Made by a program: the position numbers and the translations under genes
In this document: positions 17,814 through 27,211 of the stretch, in pieces
How the letters are laid out: each line of letters begins with the position of its first letter
How positions within the stretch are numbered: position 1 is the stretch's first letter
Notes under the pieces: model-generated
What the model was told of the DNA's origin: nothing
Seen by the model: only the letters and a program-made list of their open reading frames with translations
The model's database searches: none
Assembly: GCA_016125225.1 (NCBI GenBank)
Contig: WGME01000017.1
Coordinates: 124,001 to 188,000 of the forward strand
DNA from: a bacterium
GTDB taxonomy: Bacteria; Planctomycetota; Planctomycetia; Planctomycetales; Planctomycetaceae
Direction: 5' to 3'
Length of the DNA stretch: 64,000 bases

Positions 17814-19337
17814 TTGCAGCGGACTTGGCAACTGTTCGAAGCACGCTTCACCAGCGGTGATCATCACTGGCTGGTGTGGGGAGCTTTGATCGTCTGTTCG
17901 GTCTTCACGCTGGTTCAATTGCTCCGCATGTGGGGCAGCCGCTGGGGCGACCAGAATTCGCTCACCAAGTCGTTCGTGTTGTCGCTGCTGGTCCATATCT
18001 GCGTGGGGCTCGGCTGGACGACCATTATTGAGCGGGATGCCTGGTCGAACGCGGCGATGAGGGAAACACCCATCGCCGTTCAACAGATTCGAGTGGAACC
18101 GGATTCCGAACCGCAGCAGACCACAGCCGACGCGGCAGCCTTCCTGTCGCAAACTCCCACGGAATTAATGCTGCCCGATGACGCGCGGGTGCCGGTTGAC
18201 CGGCCGACGATGCCGTTGGAGCAGCCCCCACCTCTCGAAGTCGAGCCGTTGCCGATGCCAACGGTCGAGGCTCCGGCGATGTCCTTGAATGATGTCTCCG
18301 ACGCGACTCCGCGCATCGTGACCACCGAGTCGCCCCGTGTCACCCAGCCCGAGTATTCCGATCTGCCCGAGGAAGTCACGCCGGCCACCGCTCGCAGGGA
18401 ATCGACCCCGGTCATGCGGTCACGACAATCTCCCACAAGCCGTTCACGTAGTGAATCGGCTATGCCCCAAGAATCGGCAGCGACACCGAGCATGGCTGGT
18501 AAAGACCGTGGCGAACTGACGGAAGTAGTCGCCAGCCTGACGGGGCCACGAACGCCCGATGTGAGCCCCCGTGTGCCGCAGCCACTGGCGAATTCTCGTG
18601 GTAATACGGCGGCATCTCAACCGCGATCAACTCCCAGGGCAGACCCCGTACCCCCAGCGCGAACCTTGGGCGTTCTCTATGGAGTGGCTCGTGATGCGGA
18701 AACCGGCCAACGTCTGGGAACGGTGACCGTTCGCGTCGAACTTCCTCAAGGTGCACCAGTCCTCGCCCGCACGAATGCTGAGGGTTTGTACGAACTGACA
18801 CTCCCACAAATCCCCGATAACATAGCCATCACGGCGTTCCGACCGGGTTATGTCCCCCAGTCACAAAATCTGCGAGCCGCCGACGTGACGGGAAAGCCTC
18901 GACCATTGAATTTTGATCTGCGGCGAGCCAGTGATCGGGTGATTGCCACCGAGAGTGAGCCGCAGATTCATCACTTGGGGAACGACCAGTTTTCCGGAGC
19001 AGCCAACAGTCAGTTCCAGCGGCCCTCTGAAGGGGCGTTTCAGGTCGTCAAGTTTTCTTTGACCAAGCCACAGACCGAGGAACCGATCTCACGGGCCAGC
19101 ATTACTTTTCTGGCGAAGGGCATGCAGTGCGTGCCGGAAATTCGCCTGAATGAACATGTGCTGACGCAGGGGCTGACCGCGTCTCCCGAAGATGGATCGT
19201 TCGGCACAATGGTGCTGCCAATCGATCCCGCTTGGCTTAAGACCGTGGACAATGTCATCAGTTTCCGTGCGGTCTTATGTCATGGCGATCTGGACGATTT
19301 TGAGTTCGTGAATGTCCAGGTGCGATTGTCGCCTTAG
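17814..19337 (+). CDS. Membrane protein with carboxypeptidase-regulatory-like domain
   Basis: The 507-residue product appears to start at a TTG preceded by CAGGAAAAG. Two hydrophobic segments (about residues 21-40 and 53-70) are followed by a long Pro/Thr/Ser-rich linker (90-270). Then comes a carboxypeptidase-regulatory-like beta-sandwich (VLYGVARDAETGQRLGTVTVRVELPQG...TNAEGLYEL), and a C-terminal beta domain of unknown type. The layout recalls TonB-like linkers but I see no TonB domain. Function unknown. Confidence 0.68.
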   Translation: MQRTWQLFEARFTSGDHHWLVWGALIVCSVFTLVQLLRMWGSRWGDQNSLTKSFVLSLLVHICVGLGWTTIIERDAWSNAAMRETPIAVQQIRVEPDSEPQQTTADAAAFLSQTPTELMLPDDARVPVDRPTMPLEQPPPLEVEPLPMPTVEAPAMSLNDVSDATPRIVTTESPRVTQPEYSDLPEEVTPATARRESTPVMRSRQSPTSRSRSESAMPQESAATPSMAGKDRGELTEVVASLTGPRTPDVSPRVPQPLANSRGNTAASQPRSTPRADPVPPARTLGVLYGVARDAETGQRLGTVTVRVELPQGAPVLARTNAEGLYELTLPQIPDNIAITAFRPGYVPQSQNLRAADVTGKPRPLNFDLRRASDRVIATESEPQIHHLGNDQFSGAANSQFQRPSEGAFQVVKFSLTKPQTEEPISRASITFLAKGMQCVPEIRLNEHVLTQGLTASPEDGSFGTMVLPIDPAWLKTVDNVISFRAVLCHGDLDDFEFVNVQVRLSP

Positions 19338-19369
19338 TGCGGATTCCGTTGTGATGGGATCAATCGCCC

Positions 19370-20467
19370 ATGTCAGATGTCGACCCTGCAAAGCTCCCCT
19401 CATCACGCACGAATGAATGTTCCCGCCGCAGCATTTTGAAGAGGACGGCGGCGGGGAGTGCCATCGTGTGGAGCCAATGGGCCAACCAGGCACGGCCTCA
19501 GGCTGTTGCTGGTGCGGATGTCCCGGATCTGCCACCACATGTCACATTGGAAACCATGCGGGCGATCGAACGCGGACTCGTCTGGCTGTCAGCGCAGCAA
19601 CAGTTCGACGGGGGCTTTGGGCAAGGGCGTTCTTACACACGGAATGTCGGGGTCTGTGCCTTGTGTGGACTAGCGTTTCTGGCATCGGGACGGAGTGGTT
19701 CTCTCGCCCAAGCCGTTCGTCGCTGCACCGACTATCTGTTGGCCCACGCGTTGCCCAGCGGCTTCATCGTCGAAGAGGATGTGGTCACGCATGCCCCGCT
19801 TTATGGTCATGGGTTTGCGACGTTGTTTCTGGGACAGATCTACGGAATGGATGCCCGGCCCGCCGTAAGGGAAGCCTTAAAGCAGGCGGTGCAATACATC
19901 ATCGCCGCGCAGAATCCCTCAGGCGGATGGCGGTACACCGATGATCCCAACGATGCGGACGTCTCGATCACCACCTGTCAGATGATGGCGTTGGTATCGG
20001 CTCATCAGGCCGGCATAGCAGTGCCGCAGCACATCATGGAACACAGTGCCGCGTTTGTGCGGCGTTGCCAGAATCCCGATGGGGGCTTCCGCTATCGCCC
20101 GCTGGACCCTCCCGACTCGCTGTTTCCACGCTCGGCTGCAGCCGTTGTGGCTTTGTACGCTGTAGGCGGACATACAGAGCCAGCGGTGTTGCGAGGACGG
20201 GACTATCTGAGTCAGCCGTCTACCACACGTGCTCCGCAACATGCCGAGTACTATTACTATGGCCGCTTTTATGCGACGCATGCGGCCTGGCAGGCGGGGG
20301 GCGATACGTGGGATGACTGGTATCCAAGGCTGCGCGAGGAACTCCTGGCACGCCAGTCTGAAGCAGGGTTTTGGGACGATCCGTGCATCGGCAACGAATA
20401 CGCGACCGCGATGGCATTGACCATGCTGCAGTTTCCCTTGGACAGCGTTCCCCTCTTTCTACGCTGA
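19370..20467 (+). CDS. Exported prenyltransferase/squalene-oxidase-repeat protein
   Basis: The 365-residue product has a twin-arginine-like start (CSRRSILKRTAAGSAIVW) and then alpha/alpha barrel repeats of the prenyltransferase and squalene-oxidase superfamily: RGLVWLSAQQQFDGGFGQGRSYTRNVGVCALCGLAFL, QYIIAAQNPSGGWRYTDDPNDADVSITTCQMMAL, AFVRRCQNPDGGFRYRP. These QNPDGGW-type repeats are very common in exported planctomycete proteins without known substrate. The catalytic DxDD of squalene-hopene cyclase is not visible. It starts 32 bases after the previous gene. Confidence 0.78.
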   Translation: MSDVDPAKLPSSRTNECSRRSILKRTAAGSAIVWSQWANQARPQAVAGADVPDLPPHVTLETMRAIERGLVWLSAQQQFDGGFGQGRSYTRNVGVCALCGLAFLASGRSGSLAQAVRRCTDYLLAHALPSGFIVEEDVVTHAPLYGHGFATLFLGQIYGMDARPAVREALKQAVQYIIAAQNPSGGWRYTDDPNDADVSITTCQMMALVSAHQAGIAVPQHIMEHSAAFVRRCQNPDGGFRYRPLDPPDSLFPRSAAAVVALYAVGGHTEPAVLRGRDYLSQPSTTRAPQHAEYYYYGRFYATHAAWQAGGDTWDDWYPRLREELLARQSEAGFWDDPCIGNEYATAMALTMLQFPLDSVPLFLR

Positions 20468-20520
20468 GAGAGAACGCTACCGAAAGGCTGCCGGAATCGT
20501 CCGTTTGCCACCCACTCAAA

Positions 20521-21873
20521 TTACGGCGTGGCGACTTCCGTACCGCTGGAGGCACCGAGGTCGAGTTTCGACCACGTCTTCGATTCCAGCTTCTTCAAAC
20601 CTTCCGGCGTAACGGCTCCGTTTTCCTTGAAAGTCAACGATTGCAGATGCGGCATCGCGAGGAGTTTGTCGATGCAGGCATCGGTCACTCCGGTGGCCCG
20701 CAAGGAAAGCTCCTTGAGTTGTGGCAGGGTCGCGATCACATCGACGGTCGCATCGGTCATCTGAGGAACCGACCAGATATCGAGCAATTCCAGCGACTTG
20801 ACGCCCGCCAGATGCGCTAACCCATAGTCGCTGACGGAGGAGAGTTCGTGCAGATACAACCGCTTGAGTTGGGGCAAATCGTCAAAGACTTCGATGCCGC
20901 GATCGTCGACATTTGGAAGGTCACGCAGTGTTAACCGGGTCAGTCCCATGCCTTTCAGTGCCAGTACCCCGTCCGAACCAAAGCCCTGGCAGCGAAAGAC
21001 TTCCAGTTGTGTCAGCTTGCCGAGTTTCGCGAGATGCGGACCCGATTGGTCGGTGATCGCAAAATCCTGCAGCAGCAGGGCGTCCAGCGTCTGGTTCCGT
21101 GACAGCGACTCCATTCCGGTATCGGTGATGGCGGTACTGCGATGTTTGAAGGCCGTCAATTTGGGCAGATCAGCGATCACATCGAGCGCCATATCCCCGG
21201 CTTCCATGTTGCCCCGCAGGTCGAGTGCCCGCAGTTCCTGCAACTTCGAGAGTCGCATGGCACCAATATCGTTGACCTTATTCTGGACCAGGGTGAGGCG
21301 TTGCAGCTTGGGCATTTCGCTGATGATCTTGATGACGCCACTCGTCATGTTGGTGTTCGACGACAGGTCGAGATCGGTCAGTTCCGGAAACGAAGTCGCA
21401 ATCATGCTGACGGCGGCGTCGTTGATAACTGTGTTGGTAAGTGCCAGGGTCTTCAGGTGCGTGAGCCCCTTCAGTTCCGCAGCCATCTCGTCGTTCAGGT
21501 TGCGGCAGTTGAGGATCTGCAGCTTTTCCAGGTCTGAAAGCTTGCCGAACATGGTCAGGTCTTCGGCCGTGAGATTCGACCCATCCTGAATACTGATAGA
21601 AGTAATCAGAGCACCATCATGGGGGGCATAGTTGGCACGCGAGCCCAGTTCATCAACGCGGGCTTTGGCGGCCTTGACAATTTCCGGATCGGCAGTTCCC
21701 TGACGCTCGGGTTTGGCGGCCGTGGCACCGGGGGCGTCTTTTGATGCCGCCGTGCCATTTCCTTCCGCAGGAACGGCTTCGTCCTTCTTGGCTTCGTTGC
21801 AACCCGTGGCACCGAGCATCACCATTGTGATGCAGGCCCATCCGCACAACCAACCGCTTCGCATCCCCATCAT
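20521..21873 (-). CDS. Leucine-rich-repeat lipoprotein
   Basis: The 450-residue product begins with a lipoprotein signal (CGWACITMVMLGATGC). A short acidic Ala/Pro linker is followed by about a dozen LRRs from residue 90 onward (LTSLEDLTMFGKLSDLEKLQILNCRN-like units, DLSSNTNMTS, LTLVQNKVND). Planctomycetes have many such exported LRR lipoproteins; ligand unknown. I chose the ATG at 21873, since residues encoded further upstream are Arg-rich and lack signal-peptide character. It is transcribed toward, and convergent with, the prenyltransferase-like gene. Confidence 0.78.
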   Translation of the reverse strand: MMGMRSGWLCGWACITMVMLGATGCNEAKKDEAVPAEGNGTAASKDAPGATAAKPERQGTADPEIVKAAKARVDELGSRANYAPHDGALITSISIQDGSNLTAEDLTMFGKLSDLEKLQILNCRNLNDEMAAELKGLTHLKTLALTNTVINDAAVSMIATSFPELTDLDLSSNTNMTSGVIKIISEMPKLQRLTLVQNKVNDIGAMRLSKLQELRALDLRGNMEAGDMALDVIADLPKLTAFKHRSTAITDTGMESLSRNQTLDALLLQDFAITDQSGPHLAKLGKLTQLEVFRCQGFGSDGVLALKGMGLTRLTLRDLPNVDDRGIEVFDDLPQLKRLYLHELSSVSDYGLAHLAGVKSLELLDIWSVPQMTDATVDVIATLPQLKELSLRATGVTDACIDKLLAMPHLQSLTFKENGAVTPEGLKKLESKTWSKLDLGASSGTEVATP

Positions 21874-21912
21874 GCCGATCTCATTCCCGAGGCTATGCCA
21901 TGAAAAAAACAG

Positions 21913-21937
21913 GGGCGCACGCGATGTGCGTGCGCCC
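21913..21937 (-). terminator. Hairpin terminator after the oxidoreductase at 21957-23441
   Basis: A perfect 10-bp stem (GGGCGCACGC / GCGTGCGCCC) with a five-base loop lies 20 bases past the oxidoreductase stop. On the minus strand it is followed by CTGTTTTTTT, the T-run of an intrinsic terminator. Confidence 0.88.
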
Positions 21938-21956
21938 GGATCAAAAAACCGTGTGA

Positions 21957-23441
21957 CTAGTCGAGCCGATGACCTTCGGCATAGACCGGCTTGATCAAGT
22001 CGGCCACGCGCGGGGTCTTCAGCTTGTCGAGATTGGTCACGGCGAGACCCTTGGCGTCCCACTCGACCTTTTCGCCCCAGTCGCCCATAGCGCCTTCGGC
22101 TCCGCCAGTTGCTGCAGCCCAGACCGCCAGATTCCCCAGCAGAATGGTTTCGGTGAGCGGACCGGCACGGTCGATGAAGTTCGACTTGCAGATCTTTGGA
22201 TCGTTGGCACGCTTGGCACGGAACAACTCGTACATGTTGTTCAGGTCGTTGTTGCCTTTGTTCTCGGCCTTTTCGTAATCGACAGTCACCTTGTCGACAC
22301 CCTTGAGCTCGTAACGACCACAGTAGTCGTCGGTGCTGTAGAAGGTGCCCTTTTCGCCGACAATCATCACACCGCTGTCGGAGACATTGGTGATGCCATG
22401 CTTTTCGAATTCTTCCATCGGCGGCTTATTGCCTTTGCGGTCATACCACCAGAACGGAATCGCCGGACGTTCGGCGGTTTCCGGGAACTCGAAGCGGATG
22501 ATCGAGCTGGCCGGGAAGCTGTCGTAGTCGTGTCCCGTGGTGCGGGCCACAACCGAAATCGGATCACGCAGTCCGCACGAGGCGAAGGGGACCGTCAACT
22601 GGTGACAGGCCATATCGCCCAACGCACCAGTGCCGAAGTCCCACCAGCCACGATGCTGGAAGGTGTGATACAGGCCCGGCCAGTATTCACGATATGGGGC
22701 CACACCGATCCAGCTCTTCCAGTCGACGCGTTCCAGGGCTTTTTCGATCTCAGTCTTTTTCTTAGAAATCAGCAGCTCAGCATTTTCCGGATCTTCCTTT
22801 TTGGCTTGAGCTGTGAATTTCGCCATGTCCATCCGGCGGCCCGGACCCTGTGCCCACACCGGACGGTTGGACCAGGCAAAGACTTCCTTCAAAGTGCCCA
22901 GCACACCCGACTGAATCTGGGCGATGGCTTCGCGTGAAGAATCGAGGGCTGTGCCCTGGTTCCCCATCTGCGTGCAGACACCGGTTTCCTGAGCGACCTG
23001 GGCCAGCAAACGGGCTTCGTAAATGGTGCGGGTCAAAGGCTTCTGGGTATAGCAGCTGATGCCCAACCGCATGGCAGCGAGAGTGATTGGCCCGTGCATG
23101 TGGTCCGGCGTGCTGACGGTGGCGATATCGATCTTATCGCCGTACTTGGCCAGCAATTCGCGGTAATCGGTGAACTTTTCGGCGTTCTCAAAGCCGGACG
23201 ACTTGCCCTTGCTTTCGAGCGTGTTGCGATCGACATCGCAGATGGCAATCACTTTGCCGAACGTGGCGGCATTGCTCGAATCGCTGCCCCCCTTACCGCC
23301 GACGCCGAAGCACACGACATTCAGTTCTTCGTTCGCGGAGCGTTCTTGACCCCGCAGATCGATAGCTCCCCCCACATACAATGCCGCTCCAAGCGCGGAC
23401 GTATTTTGTAGGAACTCGCGACGTGACTTTTGTCGACTCAT
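21957..23441 (-). CDS. Exported Gfo/Idh/MocA-family oxidoreductase
   Basis: The 494-residue product has a twin-arginine signal (SRREFLQNTSALGAALYVGG), a Rossmann domain (VVCFGVGGKGGSDSSNAATFGKVIAICDVDR), and the family catalytic region (STPDHMHGPITLAAMRLG...QKPLTRTIYEA) where QKP stands in place of EKP. The C-terminal domain carries the typical GDMACHQLTVPF His motif. These periplasmic NAD(P)-dependent oxidoreductases act on sugars or inositols; substrate unknown. The ATG at 23441 is preceded by CAGGAGAGACGC. Confidence 0.86.
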   Translation of the reverse strand: MSRQKSRREFLQNTSALGAALYVGGAIDLRGQERSANEELNVVCFGVGGKGGSDSSNAATFGKVIAICDVDRNTLESKGKSSGFENAEKFTDYRELLAKYGDKIDIATVSTPDHMHGPITLAAMRLGISCYTQKPLTRTIYEARLLAQVAQETGVCTQMGNQGTALDSSREAIAQIQSGVLGTLKEVFAWSNRPVWAQGPGRRMDMAKFTAQAKKEDPENAELLISKKKTEIEKALERVDWKSWIGVAPYREYWPGLYHTFQHRGWWDFGTGALGDMACHQLTVPFASCGLRDPISVVARTTGHDYDSFPASSIIRFEFPETAERPAIPFWWYDRKGNKPPMEEFEKHGITNVSDSGVMIVGEKGTFYSTDDYCGRYELKGVDKVTVDYEKAENKGNNDLNNMYELFRAKRANDPKICKSNFIDRAGPLTETILLGNLAVWAAATGGAEGAMGDWGEKVEWDAKGLAVTNLDKLKTPRVADLIKPVYAEGHRLD

Positions 23442-24192
23442 GCGTCTCTCCTGGCGGCAAAGCTGTGAGGAATGGAAATTCCATGCGTGGCAAACGGTTA
23501 AACCAACCAGCATCTATCGTAACCGGGGCTAATGGCGTTGAAAAGCAGGCCATCAAATTGTTCCGATATCACCCGGCACGAGAATGACCGCCGGAGAGGG
23601 CAGATTTCCGCGTCTGATGCTGGTTCCCAACGTTTTACGTCGCCGGCGAGAGGTTTCGTTGGCCATCAGGGACGTGGTCAGGGTTCCAGAAGCGATAAAA
23701 CCGGCACCATTGTAAGAGATTGACATCGGTCCCCTGCCCTTCAAACACGGTTTGGGCAGAAGAGCTATTCCGCATGCCAAGTGGAATGGGTTAATTGGCG
23801 TAACATGCTTTTGGTTTGTGGTTTGTGGTTTGTGGTTTGTGTCGCAGTGTCCGGCTTCGGAGTGGGGCTGTTCTGTCGGCCGCGATCAGAGTTCGTGACC
23901 GGATCACCAGGGGCATGGGGAAGGTCAGCTCTTGAGATCGATTCTGCATGCTTCGATCGGCGGCAGAATTTCTCAGCCACGGAGAAAACCAGTGGTGCAC
24001 AGTCACTCCTGCCGGAATCGTGGCTTCAAGAAGTCGCTGAGCCACAGCACCATACTTAGTTACCCAAAGATCCCATGCAGGTCGGGCGGGACAGGGATGT
24101 GACGCATAACAGAGTCTCTTGCAGTGGGGATGGCAAGCTGCCAAACTCGAACCATTCATGGAAATATGATTTGGTTCAGCGGGTTGGCAAAA
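23442..24192. other. Non-coding stretch with a short tandem repeat
   Basis: About 750 bases between divergent genes hold no convincing gene. Open frames here lack domains; a 92-codon frame at 23781-24059 gets its apparent hydrophobic segment from a tandem repeat. This region should contain the promoter of the oxidoreductase (minus) and of the NHL protein (plus). Confidence 0.45.
23811..23841. repeat. Tandem 7-bp repeat (GGTTTGT)4
   Basis: Four successive copies of GGTTTGT occur in the intergenic region. On the opposite strand it reads ACAAACC. Such slippage-prone repeats can vary in copy number, but there is no evidence of a role. Confidence 0.75.
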
Positions 24193-25284
24193 ATGCGGTT
24201 CGACCAGATTGGTTCACTGAGCTTCGGCTGTTGCTGTGGTGTGCTGGTTCTCTCCACGCTCCTTTCTGCGGCCGAGGTGCATACCATCGCCGGAAATGGT
24301 TCCCACACCGTCAGTGGTGATGGCGGGCCGGCGTTGTCAGCGGGCGTGTGTGAGCCGTTTGGTCTAGAAATCGGACCGGATGGGGCGTTGTATTGGGCCG
24401 AGTACACCGGCCATGTGATCCGCCGTATGGACCGGCAAACCCAAATCATTTCGACCTATGCCGGGGTGCCCAACAAGGCGGGGTATGCCGATGGACCCGC
24501 CGCGACGGCAATGTTCCGGCTGCCGCACGAAGTTCGCTTCGATGCACACGGCAACCTGTTCATCTCAGACATGCAGAACCATACCATCCGCCGGATTGAC
24601 TGGAAAACAAAAGAGGTCACGACCGTCGCGGGCAACGGCAAACCGGGGTTCAGCGGCGACGGCGGATTAGCCACCGCGGCAATGTGCAACCAACCGCATG
24701 CGGTGGTGCTGGACGGCGACCGTGGCTTCTTCATCTGCGATATCAAAAACCATCGCATCCGTCAGGTCGATTTTCCCACCGGCGTGATTACCACCGTGGC
24801 AGGGACCGGCGAACCGAAGCCGACTCCCGATGGAGCGCCCGTCGCAGGGACGCCCCTGAAAGGACCACGCACGCTAGCCATCGATGGTCAGGGCAACATC
24901 ATCATCGCGCTCCGTGAAGGGAACGCGATTTATCGTTGGAACCGACCAGCCAACACGCTCGAACATCTCGCCGGAAATGGCAAATCGGGCTATGCCGGTG
25001 ATGGTGGCGATGCCAAACTCGCGACCCTAGCTGGCCCCAAAGGCGTGGCGATTGGTCCGGAGGGGGATATCTATCTTGCCGATACTGAGAGCCACACCAT
25101 CCGGGCGATTCGCCTGAAATCGGGCCTCATCGAAACCGTGGTGGGCAATGGCCAAAAAGGAGACGGCCCCGATGGCAATCCCTTGAATTGCCGCCTGGAC
25201 CGACCCCACGGCGTCTATTTCGGCCCCGAAGGCGAACTCTACATCGGCGACAGCAGCAACAACAAAGTGCGCCTGCTGAAGTAG
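24193..25284 (+). CDS. Exported NHL-repeat beta-propeller protein
   Basis: The 363-residue product has a signal-like segment (SFGCCCGVLVLSTLLSAAE) and five to six NHL-type blades with repeating TVAGNGKPGFSGDGG and NLFISDMQNHTIRRID motifs. Extracellular six-bladed NHL propellers bind ligands or act as lactonase-like enzymes; no catalytic site can be assigned. The start is uncertain: ATGs at 24124, 24166 and 24193 are in frame. I prefer 24193, which puts the signal segment near the N-terminus. Confidence 0.78.
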   Translation: MRFDQIGSLSFGCCCGVLVLSTLLSAAEVHTIAGNGSHTVSGDGGPALSAGVCEPFGLEIGPDGALYWAEYTGHVIRRMDRQTQIISTYAGVPNKAGYADGPAATAMFRLPHEVRFDAHGNLFISDMQNHTIRRIDWKTKEVTTVAGNGKPGFSGDGGLATAAMCNQPHAVVLDGDRGFFICDIKNHRIRQVDFPTGVITTVAGTGEPKPTPDGAPVAGTPLKGPRTLAIDGQGNIIIALREGNAIYRWNRPANTLEHLAGNGKSGYAGDGGDAKLATLAGPKGVAIGPEGDIYLADTESHTIRAIRLKSGLIETVVGNGQKGDGPDGNPLNCRLDRPHGVYFGPEGELYIGDSSNNKVRLLK

Positions 25285-25311
25285 TTCCCAGCCGAATACG
25301 ATCCGAGTCTG

Positions 25312-26619
25312 TTACACCACTTCATAGCCGCTGCGCTGCGGACGTTGCAGCAGTTTGTTGGCTTCGTCATCGCCGATGAAAACTTCGCGGTCCGGGTCCC
25401 ACTTCAAATTCCGTTGCAGACGGAATGCGATGTTGCCGAGATGGCAGGTGGTCGCCGAGCGATGCTGGCTTTCGACATCGGAAATCGGTGTCTTCCGCGA
25501 CAGCGTGCAATCATAGAAGTTGCCCATGTGATTCTTGATGGCGTCGATCTTTCCCGCCAGCTCCGGGCGATCAAGATTATCGGCGTCATACAACTGGAAA
25601 TCGCCGCGTGACAGCGGCTTGTCCTTGAGTTCATCGACCGGCGTACCGGTGATGCTGCCGCGATTAACGAACATCCGCCCCGCTTCCCCTTCAAAGAGGA
25701 TGCCATTGCGGCCGGTATCGAGCACGTCCATTTCCAATCCGTCGGCATAACGGAAGGTGACCTGGAAGTCGATCGGCACGTTGTAGCCATTTTCCACATG
25801 GGGCAGTTTCGATTTCGCGATCACTTCCACCGGGCCGGTATGCTGCCGACCAATCGCCCATTGAGCGATGTCAACATGATGAGCCCCGGTATCGGTCATT
25901 TCGCCACCGGCGTACTCGTACCAGAAGCGGAAGGTGTAATGGCACCGTTCCGATGTGTAGGGGACAAAGGCCGCTTGACCCAGCCAGCGGTCCCAATTCA
26001 AATTCTTGGGCTGCGGCATCGGTTCAAACGGCCCGCCCGTGCGATTCTTACCGAGCGCGACGGTGACTTTCGTCAGCTTGCCCAACCGACCCGCCTGAAT
26101 CATTTCCGCGGCTAACCGAAAGCGGGAATCACTCCGCTGCCAGGTCCCCACCTGAATCACCTGCCCGGTTTCGGCGGCCACTTTCCGCAGAAACTTGCCT
26201 TCGTCGATAGTCAATGAAACCGGCTTTTCCACGTAGACATCTTTGCCAGCTCGCAGCGCATCGGCCGCCATCTTCACATGCCAATGATCGGGGGAGCCGA
26301 TCATGACGACATCGATATCGTTCCGAGCGATGAGGTCGCGATAGTCTTCGAACAGGGTGGCTGTGCTGCCGAAACTGGCCCGGGCCTGATCACGCACATG
26401 GCTGTCGACATCGCAGATCGCCGTCACATCACCAAAGGCGGTGGCTTCGCGTGTGATGACCGTTCCCTGGTACCGCATGCCGATGGCTCCAATCCGCCAG
26501 CGGGCATTCGGAGATTTCACCGTCTCGGTTTGGGCTCGCGATGTGTTCCAGGGGACCAGCAGAGAGGTGGCAGCGGTGGAGGCCGTGGCCAGCATGTGCC
26601 GTCGGTTCAGGCGGGGCAT
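25312..26619 (-). CDS. Exported Gfo/Idh/MocA-family oxidoreductase
   Basis: The 435-residue product has a twin-arginine-like leader (LNRRHMLATASTAATSLLVPW), a Rossmann region (RIGAIGMRYQGTVITREATAFGDVTAICDVD), the DHWHVKMAADALRAGKDVYVEKPVSLT catalytic segment with the normal EKP, and a C-terminal domain with EMTDTGAHHVDIAQWAIG. It is shorter than and only distantly like the enzyme at 21957-23441. It is convergent with the NHL gene, 27 bases away. Substrate unknown. Confidence 0.87.
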   Translation of the reverse strand: MPRLNRRHMLATASTAATSLLVPWNTSRAQTETVKSPNARWRIGAIGMRYQGTVITREATAFGDVTAICDVDSHVRDQARASFGSTATLFEDYRDLIARNDIDVVMIGSPDHWHVKMAADALRAGKDVYVEKPVSLTIDEGKFLRKVAAETGQVIQVGTWQRSDSRFRLAAEMIQAGRLGKLTKVTVALGKNRTGGPFEPMPQPKNLNWDRWLGQAAFVPYTSERCHYTFRFWYEYAGGEMTDTGAHHVDIAQWAIGRQHTGPVEVIAKSKLPHVENGYNVPIDFQVTFRYADGLEMDVLDTGRNGILFEGEAGRMFVNRGSITGTPVDELKDKPLSRGDFQLYDADNLDRPELAGKIDAIKNHMGNFYDCTLSRKTPISDVESQHRSATTCHLGNIAFRLQRNLKWDPDREVFIGDDEANKLLQRPQRSGYEVV

Positions 26620-26825
26620 GTTTTGCTCCTGAGGATCGTCAAAGGTCGGGAAATCGTTGCAGCAGACATCATTTCATTCAGTCTCTGCAAGGGTAACAGA
26701 TCACAGGGGTTCGATGCGACCCGAATTGCCGAACCAACAGGGTAGTAAGGTTGTCGGTAGTAGCGGTGCTGACTTGACCGCTGGCACCTCGTCGCCTATC
26801 CTCAGGATCAGATTTCCAGGTCTAC

Positions 26826-26899
26826 GGGCGATTGGCTCAGTTGGTTAGAGCGCAACGTTGACATCGTTGAGGTCACAGGTTCGAATCCTGTATCGCCCA
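26826..26899 (+). tRNA. tRNA-Val (GAC anticodon)
   Basis: A 74-nt cloverleaf fits fully. The acceptor stem is GGGCGAT with ATCGCCC, the D arm is GCTC-loop-GAGC, the anticodon stem CAACG/CGTTG holds the loop TTGACAT with anticodon GAC, and the T arm is ACAGG-TTCGAAT-CCTGT. The discriminator is A and CCA is not encoded. Confidence 0.93.
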
Positions 26900-27211
26900 T
26901 TCTTCCTCTTCTGCGTGCTCCCCCAATAGCAGGAATCGCTGTGATTTCTGCAACTCTTGTGATGGGGTGTACGCCGTGCCATTCCCGGATATTTCCCAAC
27001 GTGCACCACTTTGTGCTCACTTTTTAGTCCGTTGGGAGTCTCTCTGGTTCAAGATGTGTGTCGGCTGGCAAGTGTTTCGGCCGTCTCTGTTCTGGCAAGA
27101 GACTGGTAACCAGTTTGCTTCAGTGCGTTGTTGAGTTTTTCCCGATGTTGCTGGGGTGTCGCCCACCGCTTGGCTATCGGTTTAATCTCAGTGGCATCGG
27201 CAAGATAGCCC
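26900..27211. other. Intergenic region after tRNA-Val
   Basis: About 310 bases between the tRNA and the stop of the BRCT/TPR gene. I see no supported gene, hairpin or mobile-element end. tRNA 3' ends are common integration sites, but no repeat of the tRNA end was seen nearby. Confidence 0.4.

Noticed and set aside
23781-24059. A 92-codon frame with an apparent membrane segment
   Set aside because: Its hydrophobic part is produced by the (GGTTTGT)4 tandem repeat; no start signal or homology.
26808-27020. A 70-codon minus-strand frame over the tRNA
   Set aside because: It overlaps the tRNA gene. Peptides such as RMGDTGFEPVTSTMSTLRSNQLSQ are the usual mistranslation of tRNA sequence.
26826-27211. 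tRNA-Val as an integration site for an island
   Set aside because: No integrase gene and no repeated tRNA 3' end were found in the window.
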